This document shows, piece after piece, positions 23,145 through 31,700 of a stretch of 37,006 bases of DNA; positions within the stretch are counted from its first letter, which is position 1; every line of letters begins with the position of its first letter. The stretch is from assembly GCA_019636275.1 (NCBI GenBank), contig JAHBXY010000091.1:1-37006 (forward strand), in the 5' to 3' direction. The DNA comes from Planctomycetota bacterium (GTDB lineage Bacteria; Planctomycetota; J058). The position numbers and the translations under genes are program-made. The notes under the pieces were generated by a model. It made no database searches. It had not been told where the DNA came from and saw only the letters and a program-made list of their open reading frames with translations.

Positions 23145-26100
23145 ATGGGCCACGACGGGCGCGTCGATCGGCGGCAGTTCCTCTTCCAGCTCGGCGTCGG
23201 CGCGGGCGGCGCGCTCCTGGCGAGCACGGCGCTGGCCGACACCCAGCTCCTGCGCGCCGTGGACGTCGAGAACCCGCTCACGAAGTACCCGAACCGGGAC
23301 TGGGAGCGGCACTACCGCGACCTGTACCGGTCCGACACGAGCTTCGTGTTCCTGTGCGCGCCCAACGACACGCACAACTGCCTGCTCCGGGCGCACGTCA
23401 AGAGCGGCGTCGTCACGCGCATCTCGCCCAGCTTCGCCTACCACAAGGCCACCGACCTGGCCGGCAACCGCGCCAGCCGGCGCTGGGACCCGCGCTGCTG
23501 CCAGAAGGGGCTGGCGCTCGTGCGGCGCTTCTACGGCGACCGGCGGGTGAAGCGGCCGATGATCCGCGCGGGCTTCAAGGCCTGGATCGAGGCCGGCTGC
23601 CCGCGCGATGACAAGACCGGCGCGGTGGACAAGAAGTGGCTCGACCGCGGCCGCGACGCGTGGGTGGCGGCCTCCTGGGACGAGGCCTTCGACTTCGCGG
23701 CGAAGGCGCTCGTCGACATCGCGAAGGCCTACGGGGGCGAGGCCGGGCAGGCGCGGCTCCGCGCGCAGGGCTACGACCCGCTCATGGTCGAGGCCACGCA
23801 GGGCGCCGGGACGCAGGTGCTCAAGTTCCGCGGCGGCATGGCGGCCCTGGGCATCACGCGGATCATGGCCTTCTACCGCCTCGCCAACTCCATGGCGCTG
23901 CTCGACGACACGCTGCGCGGCGGCGGCCGCGAGCGGGCGGTCGGCGCGCGCGGCTGGGACAACTACGCCTGGCACACCGACCTGCCGCCCGGGCACCCGA
24001 TGGTCGTCGGCCAGCAGACCAACGAGTTCGACCTGTGCAACGTCGAGCACGCCGGGCTGGTGATCGTCTGGGGGCTCAACTGGATCACGACCAAGATGCC
24101 CGACGGGCACTGGCTGACCGAGGCGCGCCTCAAGGGGACGAAGGTCGTCGTCATCGCCTGCGAGTACAGCGCCACGTCGAACAAGGGCGACGAGGTCGTG
24201 GTCGTCCGCCCCGGCACGACCCCGGCGCTGGCCCTCGGGCTGGCGCAGGTGCTCATCGCCGAGAAGCTCTATGACCCGGACGAGGTCAAGACCCGCACCG
24301 ACCTGCCGTTCCTGGTGCGGCTCGACACGGGCGACCTGCTGCGCGCCAAGGACGCCCTGCCGGGCCACGAGCACGCGCCCTTCACGAACAACATCACCGT
24401 GCTCCCGACGGGGCAGAGGCCGCCGCCGGCGCACCTGCACGCCGGCCCGATCATCACGGAGGCGCAGCGCGAGGCCTGGGGCGACTTCGTCGTGTGGGAC
24501 GAGAAGACCGGCGCCCCGGCGGCCGTCCACCGCGACGCGGTCGGCGGGCGGTTCGCGGGCACGGGCCTCGAACCGCGCCTCGAGGGCGCCGTCGAGGTGA
24601 CGCTGGTCGACGGGACGAAGGTCGCCTGCCGGACGGTGTTCGACCTCACGCGCGAGGTCCTGGACGGCAGCTACACGCCCGACGACGTGCAGAAGCTCAC
24701 CTGGTGCCCGGCCGACGTCGTGCGCTCGCTCGCCCGGCAGGTGGCGGCGAACCAGGAGCGGACGACCTTCGCCCTGGGCATGGGCCCCAACCAGTTCTTC
24801 AACAGCGACCTGAAGGACCGCGCCGTGTTCCTGGTCGCGGCCCTGACGAAGAACGTCGGCCGGATCGGCGGCAACGTCGGCAGCTACGCGGGCAACTACC
24901 GCTCGGCCATGTTCTCGGGCGTGCCGCAGTACGTGGGCGAGGACCCGTTCGGGCCCGAGCTCGACCCGGCGAAGCCGGCCCCGGTGCGCACCTACTTCCG
25001 CACCGAGAGCGCCCACTACTTCAACCACGGCGACACGATCCTGCGCTACGGCAAGGGCGTCCTCACGGGCAAGACCCACATGCCGACGCCGACCAAGTCG
25101 ATCATGGTGAGCAACTCGAACTCGCTGATCGGCAACGCCAAGGGCCACTACGAGACGGTCGTCAACGGCCTGCCGCGGGTCGAGTTCGTGGCCGTCAGCG
25201 AGTGGTGGTGGACGGGGAGCTGCGAGTACGCCGACATCGTCTTCCCGGTCGACTCGTGGGCCGAGTTCAAGGTCCCCGACATGACCATGAGCGTGACGAA
25301 CCCGTTCCTGTACGTGTTCCCGGCCACGCCCCTGCCGCGGATCCACGACACGCGGCCCGACGCCGAGGTGGTCGCCGGCGTGGGACGGGCGGTCGGCCGC
25401 CTCACGGGCGACCCGCGGCACGAGCCGTACTGGCGCTTCGTGGCCGAGGGCGGCATGCGCCCGTACCTGCAGCGGATCCTCGACCACAGCGCGCTCATGC
25501 GCGGCTACAAGGTCGAGGACCTCGAGCGCAAGGCCGAGCAGGGCACGCCGGCCATGGTCCTCTCGCGGACCTACCCCAAGTGGTCGAGCTGGGAGCAGGT
25601 CCACGAGGACAAGCCCTGGTACACGCGCTCGGGGCGCATGGAGTTCTACCGCGACGAGCCGGAGTTCAAGGACAGCGGCGAGAACCTCGTCGTCCACCGC
25701 GAGCCGATCGACTCGACCTTCTTCGAGCCCAACGTGATCGTCGCCAGGCCGCACCCGGTGCTGCGCCCCAAGACGCCGGAGGACTACGGCGCGGACCGCG
25801 CCGACCTCTCGACCGACGCGCGGCAGGCCAGGCACCTGATCCGGTCCGTCGACGAGCTGATGAAGACCGAGCATCCGCTCATGAAGAAGGGCTACGACCT
25901 GATCTTCCACACGCCGAAGTACCGCCACGGCGCGCACACGACGCCGGTCGACACGGACATCGTCTCGGTGTGGTTCGGGCCGTTCGGCGACATGTACCGC
26001 CACGACAAGCGCACGCCCTTCGTCAACGAGCTGTTCGTCGACATCAACCCGGCGGACGCCAAGCGGCTCGGGGTCGAGGACGGCGACTACGTGTGGATCG

Positions 26101-26615
26101 ACGCCGACCCGAAGGACCGGCCCTACCACGGCTGGAAGGCCGGGACCGAGGAGTACAAGCTCGCGCGGCTCATGGCGCGGGCCCGCTACTACCCGGGGAC
26201 GCCGGTGGGCATCACGCGCATGTGGCACAACGCCTACGGCTCGACCTACGGGTCGGTCCGCGGCCACGAGAGCGACCCGACCGGCCTGGCCAAGTGCCCC
26301 GAGACGAACTACCAGGCGCTGTTCCGCTACGGCAGCCATCAGAGCTGCACGCGCGGGTGGCTCAAGCCGACGTGGATGACCGACACGCTCCACGTGAAGA
26401 CGATGTACGGCCAGGAGATCGTGCAGGGCTGGGTGCCCGACATCCACGGGCCGACCGGCGCGCCGCGCGAGGCGATCGTCAAGATCACGCCCGCCGAGCA
26501 GGGGGGCCTCGCGGGTCAGGGCCTGTGGCGGCCGGCGAAGCTCGGCCTGCGCCCGACCTACGAGGCGGCGGCGCTGAAGAGGTTCATCGCGGGCGAGTTC
26601 GTCCGGCGCGCCTAG
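23145..26615 (+). CDS. Tat-exported molybdopterin catalytic subunit, NarG/NxrA/EbdA type (type II DMSO reductase)
   Basis: This 1156-residue protein starts at ATG 23145, chosen for AAGGAG nine bases upstream and because a twin-arginine signal then follows at once (DRRQFLF, hydrophobic to about residue 29). The [4Fe-4S] region is C71-x3-D75-x3-C79 with C118/C119 in RCCQKG, so an Asp replaces one of the four usual His/Cys ligands. Asp279 in HTDLPPGHP corresponds to the NarG Asp that ligates Mo and marks type II enzymes. The long molybdopterin-binding region includes MGPNQFFNSD, KNVGRIGGNVGSYAGNY and SNSNSLIGNAKG, and a C-terminal domain has NELFVDINPADAKRLGVEDGDYV. At about 1150 residues it is closer in length to nitrite oxidoreductase and NarG-like enzymes than to ethylbenzene dehydrogenase or perchlorate reductase (about 900-980). 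Substrate undetermined; it should act in the periplasm. Confidence 0.85.
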   Translation: MGHDGRVDRRQFLFQLGVGAGGALLASTALADTQLLRAVDVENPLTKYPNRDWERHYRDLYRSDTSFVFLCAPNDTHNCLLRAHVKSGVVTRISPSFAYHKATDLAGNRASRRWDPRCCQKGLALVRRFYGDRRVKRPMIRAGFKAWIEAGCPRDDKTGAVDKKWLDRGRDAWVAASWDEAFDFAAKALVDIAKAYGGEAGQARLRAQGYDPLMVEATQGAGTQVLKFRGGMAALGITRIMAFYRLANSMALLDDTLRGGGRERAVGARGWDNYAWHTDLPPGHPMVVGQQTNEFDLCNVEHAGLVIVWGLNWITTKMPDGHWLTEARLKGTKVVVIACEYSATSNKGDEVVVVRPGTTPALALGLAQVLIAEKLYDPDEVKTRTDLPFLVRLDTGDLLRAKDALPGHEHAPFTNNITVLPTGQRPPPAHLHAGPIITEAQREAWGDFVVWDEKTGAPAAVHRDAVGGRFAGTGLEPRLEGAVEVTLVDGTKVACRTVFDLTREVLDGSYTPDDVQKLTWCPADVVRSLARQVAANQERTTFALGMGPNQFFNSDLKDRAVFLVAALTKNVGRIGGNVGSYAGNYRSAMFSGVPQYVGEDPFGPELDPAKPAPVRTYFRTESAHYFNHGDTILRYGKGVLTGKTHMPTPTKSIMVSNSNSLIGNAKGHYETVVNGLPRVEFVAVSEWWWTGSCEYADIVFPVDSWAEFKVPDMTMSVTNPFLYVFPATPLPRIHDTRPDAEVVAGVGRAVGRLTGDPRHEPYWRFVAEGGMRPYLQRILDHSALMRGYKVEDLERKAEQGTPAMVLSRTYPKWSSWEQVHEDKPWYTRSGRMEFYRDEPEFKDSGENLVVHREPIDSTFFEPNVIVARPHPVLRPKTPEDYGADRADLSTDARQARHLIRSVDELMKTEHPLMKKGYDLIFHTPKYRHGAHTTPVDTDIVSVWFGPFGDMYRHDKRTPFVNELFVDINPADAKRLGVEDGDYVWIDADPKDRPYHGWKAGTEEYKLARLMARARYYPGTPVGITRMWHNAYGSTYGSVRGHESDPTGLAKCPETNYQALFRYGSHQSCTRGWLKPTWMTDTLHVKTMYGQEIVQGWVPDIHGPTGAPREAIVKITPAEQGGLAGQGLWRPAKLGLRPTYEAAALKRFIAGEFVRRA

Positions 26616-26686
26616 CGGCCGGGGTCGGTGGTTCGAGACACGCCTGGCGTCCGGCCGGGCCCTGACGCGACGACGGAGGGAGCACC

Positions 26687-27814
26687 ATGGCCACGCGCGA
26701 GAACTGGCAGCTCGGCCGCTCGATGCAGTACCCGTTCGCCGCCCCGCCGCCGCGGCGGCAGGTGGCCTACATCTTCGACGCCAACAAGTGCATCGCCTGC
26801 CAGACCTGCACGCTGGCCTGCAAGACCTGCTGGACCAGCGGCAAGGGCCAGGAGACGATGTTCTGGAACAACGTCGAGACCCGGCCCTACGGCGGCTACC
26901 CCATGGGCTGGGACCTCAAGCTGCTCGACAAGCGCCCGCCCGCCGCCTGGAAGGGCGAGGTGTGCGAGACGAAGACGATCTTCGAGGACGGCGGGCCGCT
27001 CGACCCCCCGACCGGGCACCGCCCGGTGACGGAGGACTACGCCGCGCCGAACCTGGGCGAGGACGACGTGGCGCACGGCGTCCAGCCGGGGACCCACTTC
27101 GACGGCGAGCACGCGGCGTGGATGTTCTACCTGCCGCGGATCTGCAACCACTGCGACAGCCCGGCCTGCCTCGCCGCCTGCCCGCGCAAGGCGATCTACA
27201 AGCGCGACGAGGACGGGATCGTCCTGATCGACCAGGAGCGCTGCCGCGGCTACCAGGAGTGTGTGCAGGCCTGCCCCTACAAGAAGACGTTCTTCAACAT
27301 GGTCTCGCGCACGAGCGAGAAGTGCATCGGCTGCTTCCCGCGCGTCGAGCAGGGGCAGGTGGCCCTGTGCGTCGAGTCGTGCATCGGCAAGATCCGCCTG
27401 CACGGCTTCCTGACCACGCAGGGCCCGCCGCGCGCCGACAACCCCCTCGACTACCTGATCAAGGTCCGGAAGCTCGCCCTGCCCCTCTACCCGCAGTTCG
27501 GCACGGGCCCGAACGTCTACTACATCCCGCCGCTGCACGTGCCGACGGGGATCCTCGAGCAGATGTTCGGGCCGGGCGTCGAGGAGGCCAAGCGGCTCTA
27601 CCGCGCCGCCCGCGAGGACCGGACGCTCCTCGGCGCGCTGATCCTCTTCGGCTCGCAGGACCGGATCGTCGAGCGCTTCGAGGTCCAGGGCGACGAGGTC
27701 GTGGGCTGGTCGGGCGCGGGCGAGGAGGTCACCCGCGTGCCGTTCACCGAGCCGCAGCACCTGCGGGCGGCGTACGACGCGACGTGGGGCGCCTACCGGC
27801 ACAACACGACCTAG
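26687..27814 (+). CDS. Iron-sulfur beta subunit of the type II molybdoenzyme (NxrB/EbdB/NarH-like)
   Basis: This 375-residue ferredoxin-like electron-transfer subunit has four cysteine groups. They are C35-x2-C38-x2-C41-x3-C45; C153-x2-C156-x4-C161-x3-C165; C186-x5-C192-x3-C196, with Tyr189 in place of the second cysteine; and C213-x2-C216-x11-C228-x3-C232. The group with the aromatic replacement should hold a [3Fe-4S] cluster, as in NarH, and the other three [4Fe-4S]. FWNNVETRPYGGYPMGWD and PRICNHCDSPACLAACPRKAI are family hallmarks. There is no signal peptide, so it should be exported folded with the alpha subunit. GGAGGGAG precedes the ATG. It ends the operon; no NarI-type membrane subunit or cytochrome follows. 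Confidence 0.88.
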   Translation: MATRENWQLGRSMQYPFAAPPPRRQVAYIFDANKCIACQTCTLACKTCWTSGKGQETMFWNNVETRPYGGYPMGWDLKLLDKRPPAAWKGEVCETKTIFEDGGPLDPPTGHRPVTEDYAAPNLGEDDVAHGVQPGTHFDGEHAAWMFYLPRICNHCDSPACLAACPRKAIYKRDEDGIVLIDQERCRGYQECVQACPYKKTFFNMVSRTSEKCIGCFPRVEQGQVALCVESCIGKIRLHGFLTTQGPPRADNPLDYLIKVRKLALPLYPQFGTGPNVYYIPPLHVPTGILEQMFGPGVEEAKRLYRAAREDRTLLGALILFGSQDRIVERFEVQGDEVVGWSGAGEEVTRVPFTEPQHLRAAYDATWGAYRHNTT

Positions 27815-27850
27815 TGTGAACGACGGCTGCGGCCGCGGATGCCGGGCGAC

Positions 27851-27909
27851 GGGGGGCGCGCGCGGGTCGTAGGATCCGGCGATCGATACGACCCGCGCGC
27901 GCTCCCCCC
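27851..27909. terminator. Long hairpin 37 bases after the beta-subunit stop
   Basis: GCGCGCGCGGGTCGTA (27856-27871) pairs perfectly with TACGACCCGCGCGCGC (27887-27902). With one bulged T, five more G-C pairs follow outside. The loop is 15 bases. It is a likely transcript end or 3' stabiliser for the operon. There is no T-run. Confidence 0.55.
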
Positions 27910-27970
27910 TCGCCTCGGCCTCCGCGCCCTCGCCTCGCTAGCGGTTCCATTCCCCCGTGGGTTCGAGCGT

Positions 27971-28020
27971 GTCGATCACAAGTTTGCCCGTTCGAGGTCA
28001 GGCCCTCGTGTGATCGACGG
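27971..28020. repeat. Inverted-repeat element, copy 1
   Basis: GTCGATCACA and TGTGATCGAC form a perfect 10-bp inverted repeat enclosing 28 bases (AGTTTGCCCG...CCCTCG). It is the first of three related elements, each ending in TGTGATCGACGG. Confidence 0.65.
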
Positions 28021-28034
28021 CTGGCGCGAGCGGG

Positions 28035-28083
28035 TAGATCACACGTTTGCGTGCTTGAAGACAGGGCCCCGTGTGATCGACGG
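28035..28083. repeat. Inverted-repeat element, copy 2
   Basis: GATCACACG (28037-28045) pairs perfectly with CGTGTGATC (28070-28078), and three more bases extend the arms with one mismatch. The enclosed sequence begins TTTGC, as in copy 1. A third, decayed copy with a poor left arm ends at about 28228. Confidence 0.65.
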
Positions 28084-28288
28084 CGGCGGCCGCGGATGCC
28101 GGGCGACGGGGGGCGCGCGCGGGTCCCAGGAGCCGCTCCGCCCCCTCGCCTCGCTCGCCGTTCCACGTCGCCCGTGGCTTGATCTCGAGCTTGCGCGCCT
28201 GGAGGCCGTCTCTCGTGTGATCGACGGCTGCGGCCGCGGATGACGGCGCGTCGTGCTCCAGAGCCCGACAGGCCGATGCGGCCTGCGC

Positions 28289-29209
28289 TCACCCCAGCCA
28301 CACGTCGCGCAGCTCGCGCTCGACCGCGTGCGGGGCCTTGTTGCCCAGCGCCTCGCGCGTCCACGCGATCCCGCGCCCGACCGTCCACAGCGCGTTGGCC
28401 GCGAGCGGGCCGAGGTGGCCGAGCGTCTTGCCGTAGTAGCGCCGGCGCGCGGCGTAGAAGTACGCCGGGCGGCGCCGCCGCGCGGCGGAGAGCGCCTCGA
28501 GCTGCGACGACGCGGCGTGCAGGTGCACGACCTCGGCGCGGGGCTCGTGGGCGATGCGCCACCCGGCGGCCCGCGCGCGCAGGCAGTAGTCCACGTCCTC
28601 GAAGTACATGAAGAAGCCCTCATCGAGCAGGCCGACCTGCTCGATCACCTCGCGCCGGATGAGCACGGCCGCAAACGAGGTCCACTCCGGGTCGACGCCG
28701 GCGACAGGGTCGTCGGGGGGCAGAGCCACCCGCCAGCGCGCGAGGAGCCGCTCGACCGGCCCCGTCTTCGAGGCCGCGAGCAGCTCGCTCACGGGGGTGT
28801 GCCGGCGGAAGCAGTTCGACTGCGGGGTGCCGTCGGGGGCGAGGAGGCGCGGGCTGACGAGGCCCACCCCGGGGTCGGCCTCGAGGGCCTCCCACAGGCG
28901 GTCGAGGGCGCCGGGCCGCAGCGTCGCGTCGCTGTTGAGCAGCAGGTAGGCGCGCGCCGTGACGGCGCGGATCCCCAGGTTGTTGCCGGCGGAGAAGCCC
29001 CCGTTCACCGGTGAGGGGACGATGCCGACGTCGCGCAGCCCGCGGGCGGCCACCCCGGCGCGCAGGCGCTCGAGGGCGTCGTCGCCGCCCTGGTTGTCGA
29101 CGACGATGAGGGCGTCCTCGGGAGACGCCTGCGCCGCCACGGACTCGAGCGCCGCGAGCGCCAGGTCCGGCGTCCGGTAGTTGAGGATCACGACCGCCAC
29201 GCGGTTCAT
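28289..29209 (-). CDS. GT2-family glycosyltransferase (rhamnosyltransferase-like)
   Basis: This 306-residue protein starts VAVVILNYRTPDLALAALESV, the GT-A fold entry of family 2. VVDNQGGDDALERL carries the first acidic motif, and GGFSAGNNLGIR with YLLLNSDATLRPGAL holds the metal-binding D-x-D-like N-S-D. FMYFEDVDYCLRARAAGWRI is the E-D-x-D-x-x-x-R acceptor motif, typical of rhamnosyltransferases and related wall or EPS enzymes. There is no membrane segment; it would act at the inner face of the membrane. The ATG at 29209 follows a GGAG. It is divergent from the sugar-transferase operon and probably belongs to the same polysaccharide pathway. The donor sugar is unknown. Confidence 0.87.
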   Translation of the reverse strand: MNRVAVVILNYRTPDLALAALESVAAQASPEDALIVVDNQGGDDALERLRAGVAARGLRDVGIVPSPVNGGFSAGNNLGIRAVTARAYLLLNSDATLRPGALDRLWEALEADPGVGLVSPRLLAPDGTPQSNCFRRHTPVSELLAASKTGPVERLLARWRVALPPDDPVAGVDPEWTSFAAVLIRREVIEQVGLLDEGFFMYFEDVDYCLRARAAGWRIAHEPRAEVVHLHAASSQLEALSAARRRRPAYFYAARRRYYGKTLGHLGPLAANALWTVGRGIAWTREALGNKAPHAVERELRDVWLG

Positions 29210-29744
29210 GGAGCGACTCCGGTCGAGAGGCGCGCCGCGGAGCGCGACGTGGGGACGATGACAAGGGAGCACGGAGTCCCCGTCGGGCAACGCGCGTGCC
29301 GCGACTGGACGACGCCTCGCCGCGGCCTCCGCACCCCGGCGGCCGGGCGCTGCCATGAGCGCAAGCCGCGCCGGCGCGGCAAAGCCCGGGGCGGCCTCGC
29401 GCGGTCCGGCGACCCTGGCGCAGGCCCCGGCCGGGCCGTCGGTCCCGATCCGGGTCGCCTTCGCCCATGGGGCAGCGCCCCCGGACGGGAGAGAAAGTCC
29501 ACGGTCCCGCCGAAGGCGCCCGGAGCGGGTCTCACCCCCCGTCCCTCCCGCCCCTTGGCGTAGGCCGCGCCGGTGTGGGCCGGGCTGGGCCATCCGTGCC
29601 CGATGACCGCCCACCCTGACTCAAGCCGAACCACCGCCGCCCGCAGCGACCAGGTGGAGCCCCCGTTGCGTTGACGCTCCGGCGCCATCGACCTGCCGAG
29701 GACCGGCGGGGCGACACATCAACCCTCAGCCGACGGTGACGAGT
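29210..29744. other. 535-base intergenic region between divergent polysaccharide genes
   Basis: No gene is supported here: frames on both strands are Arg/Pro/Gly-rich and unlike their neighbours. It must hold promoters for both directions, but no clear -35/-10 pair stands out. GCCGCGCCGGCGCGGC (29365-29380) is a perfect 16-nt palindrome flanked by GCAA and AAAGCCCGGGGC. That gives a faint likeness to a cyclic-di-GMP-I riboswitch core, though the conserved GAC before CAAAGCC is missing. A long untranslated leader is possible for the plus-strand operon. Confidence 0.4.
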
Positions 29745-30620
29745 ATGGGCTCGAACGCGGCGAATACGAACGGGCGGACCCTCCTGCACGGCGCGAGCGC
29801 GCCGCCGCCCCCCCACATCGAGTCGAGCGACACGGCGTCGCCAGCGGCGGCGCCGCCGCCGCTGCGCGAGGTGCCGGAGCGGGGGCAGGCCCCTCTCCTC
29901 GTGTCGGGCCCACCGCCCGCGAGCGGCGCGCTCGTCACGCCGATCCTCGACGAGCTGCCGGTCGCGATCCTCCCCGAGTCGTTCGACGACCCGTTCGTCA
30001 ACGGCCGCGTCTACCTGGCGCTCAAGCGCGCCATGGACGTGATGCTCGGCGCGACGCTCCTCTTCCTCCTCGCGCCGGTCTTCGCGCTCATCGCCCTCGC
30101 GATCAAGCTCGAGGACCGCGGCCCCGTGTTCTTCTTCCAGACGCGCGTGGGCAAGGACGGGCGCGAGTTCCGCTTCTGGAAGTTCCGCTCCATGGGCGTG
30201 GACGCCGAGGCGCGTCGCGCAGAGCTCAAGGCCAGCGCGCCGGGCGACGCGTTGAACGACCGGCTGCGCTTCAAGATGAGCGACGACCCGCGGGTCACCC
30301 GGGTCGGCCGCCTCCTGCGGCGCTTCAGCCTCGACGAGCTGCCGCAGCTCTGGAACGTCGTGACGGGCGACATGTCGCTCGTCGGGCCGCGCCCGCCGAT
30401 CCCCGAGGAGGTCGCGGAGTACGAGCCCCGGCACCGCCGGCGGCTCGAGGTGGAGCAGGGGATCACGTGCCTGTGGCAGGTCAGCGGCAGGAACCTGCTC
30501 TCGTTCGAGCAGCAGGTCGAGCTCGACCTGCAGTACGCCCGCCGCCGTAGCCTCGGCCTGGACGTGCTGCTGCTCGTGCGCACGATCCCCGCCGTCCTCT
30601 CCGGCCGCGGAGCGTGCTAG
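29745..30620 (+). CDS. Priming undecaprenyl-phosphate sugar-1-phosphate transferase
   Basis: This 291-residue protein has an Ala/Pro-rich N-terminus of about 85 residues, a single re-entrant or transmembrane helix (VMLGATLLFLLAPVFALIALAIK, in outline, about 97-118), and the short PglC/WbaP catalytic domain. Landmarks are GPVFFFQTRVGKDG, FRFWKFRSM, DDPRVTRVGRLLRRFSLDELPQLWNV and GDMSLVGPRPP, followed by ITCLWQVSGRN. It transfers a sugar phosphate from a nucleotide sugar to undecaprenyl phosphate, starting a polysaccharide repeat unit on the cytoplasmic face. ATG 29745 and GTG 29736 are both possible. Its stop overlaps the next start region, so it is coupled to the WecG-type gene. Confidence 0.9.
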   Translation: MGSNAANTNGRTLLHGASAPPPPHIESSDTASPAAAPPPLREVPERGQAPLLVSGPPPASGALVTPILDELPVAILPESFDDPFVNGRVYLALKRAMDVMLGATLLFLLAPVFALIALAIKLEDRGPVFFFQTRVGKDGREFRFWKFRSMGVDAEARRAELKASAPGDALNDRLRFKMSDDPRVTRVGRLLRRFSLDELPQLWNVVTGDMSLVGPRPPIPEEVAEYEPRHRRRLEVEQGITCLWQVSGRNLLSFEQQVELDLQYARRRSLGLDVLLLVRTIPAVLSGRGAC

Positions 30621-31576
30621 TGCTCCGCGCCCGCCTGGCGACCCCGCGCCGCGCCCCCGGCGGCGCGGCGCTCCGCGTGGTCGCGTCGCCCAGGGTCGAG
30701 CTGGCCGGCGCGCGCATCGACGACGTCACGATGGCCGAGGCGATCGAGCGCATCGAGGACCTCGTCGCGCGCCGCCGCCCCGAGTACGTCGTCACGCCGA
30801 ACGTCGACCACCTGGTCAAGCTGGCGGATGACGCGCAGTTCCGCGCGGTCTACGAGCAGGCCGCGCTCGTCCTGGCCGACGGCATGCCGCTCCTGTGGGC
30901 GAGCCGCCTCCTCGGGACGCCCCTGCGCGAGAAGGTCTCCGGCTCGGACCTGTTCGTGGCCTTCGCCGAGGTCGCGGCCCGGCGCCGCTACCGGCTGTTC
31001 TTCCTCGGCGGACGCGAGGGGGCCGCCGCGCGCGCGGCGGAGGTGCTCGCCGCCCGCCACGCCGGCCTCGAGGTGTGCGGCGTCGAGGCGCCGCCGCTCG
31101 GCTTCGACCAGGACCCCTCGGCGAACCGCCGCGTCCTCGAGCAGGTGCGCGCCGCGCGGCCCGACGTGCTCTTCGTCGGCCTCGGCGCGCCGAAGCAGGA
31201 GAAGTGGATCCACCGCTGGCGGCACGACCTGGGCGTCCCGGTGTCGATCGGCGTGGGGGTCTCGTTCGAGTTCGTCGCCGGCATGGTCCGGCGAGCCCCG
31301 CGCTGGATGCAGCGCGCCGGCCTCGAGTGGGCCTGGCGCCTGCTCATGGAGCCGACGCGCCTGTGGCGCCGCTACCTCGTCGACGACCCGCGGTTCCTCC
31401 TCCTGCTCGCGCGTCAGTGGCGCGGGGCCAGGCGCCAGCCGAGCGCGGCGGCCGCGCAGGTCGAGCGCGCCGGGGCCGGGGCGCTCGACGCCGACGCGGG
31501 GACGCAGCCCCGGTCGACCACGGGGCAGGCGCCGGACAGCGCCGAGACGCCGGAGCGAGGCCGCGACGCGGCTTGA
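30620..31576 (+). CDS. WecG/TagA/CpsF-family glycosyltransferase
   Basis: This protein of about 318 residues (GTG at 30614 or 30620, overlapping the previous stop) belongs to GT26. VVTPNVDHLVKLADD near 55-70 carries the TPN-x-DH motif with the catalytic-base Asp. ADGMPLLWASRLLG is the [AS]DG-x-P/G motif, GSDLF follows, and FVGLGAPKQEKWIHRWR (about 190-206) is the PKQE motif. The fold is complete near residue 275; the last 45 residues are disordered, Ala/Gly/Arg-rich. It would add the second sugar (ManNAc-type in known members) to the lipid-linked sugar made by its neighbour. A gap of 124 bases follows before the GT4 gene. Confidence 0.9.
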   Translation: MLRARLATPRRAPGGAALRVVASPRVELAGARIDDVTMAEAIERIEDLVARRRPEYVVTPNVDHLVKLADDAQFRAVYEQAALVLADGMPLLWASRLLGTPLREKVSGSDLFVAFAEVAARRRYRLFFLGGREGAAARAAEVLAARHAGLEVCGVEAPPLGFDQDPSANRRVLEQVRAARPDVLFVGLGAPKQEKWIHRWRHDLGVPVSIGVGVSFEFVAGMVRRAPRWMQRAGLEWAWRLLMEPTRLWRRYLVDDPRFLLLLARQWRGARRQPSAAAAQVERAGAGALDADAGTQPRSTTGQAPDSAETPERGRDAA

Positions 31577-31700
31577 GGCGAGCCGGGCGCCGTCGCGGCG
31601 CCTGGAACGCCGCTCGCAGCGGCCGCTCGCGAGACCGAGTGATGGCCCGCCGCGGCGACCCCGAGGGGGCCCCGCGGCGCTGGCCGAGAAGGACGAACTC

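Larger units (their letters stand above)
27815..28240. repeat. Intergenic block of direct and inverted repeats downstream of the molybdoenzyme operon
   Basis: The whole gap to 28288 is non-coding. A block of about 55 bases at 27814-27868, with core GCGGCCGCGGATGCCGGGCG, recurs at 28071-28125 with three changes and begins again at 28215-28240. Downstream of each full copy the sequence again aligns (CCCTCGCCTCGCT.G..GTTCCA at about 27930 and 28144), so the region looks like two diverged tandem units of 150-250 bp. Each unit ends in GTGTGATCGACGGC. No protein is supported here. Confidence 0.7.

Noticed and set aside
22725..26447. A 1240-codon open frame on the minus strand
   Set aside because: It is antisense to the molybdoenzyme chaperone and catalytic subunit and has no recognisable motif; it is a composition artefact.
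27815..28240. CRISPR array
   Set aside because: Repeat spacing is irregular, the repeats are inverted as well as direct, only three elements exist, and there are no cas genes.
31600..31700. Possible fourth copy of the dispersed ~90-bp repeat (also considered near 29245-29275)
   Set aside because: Only short fragments such as CGCTCGCGAG or GTGGGGACG match; neither site has both conserved ends.
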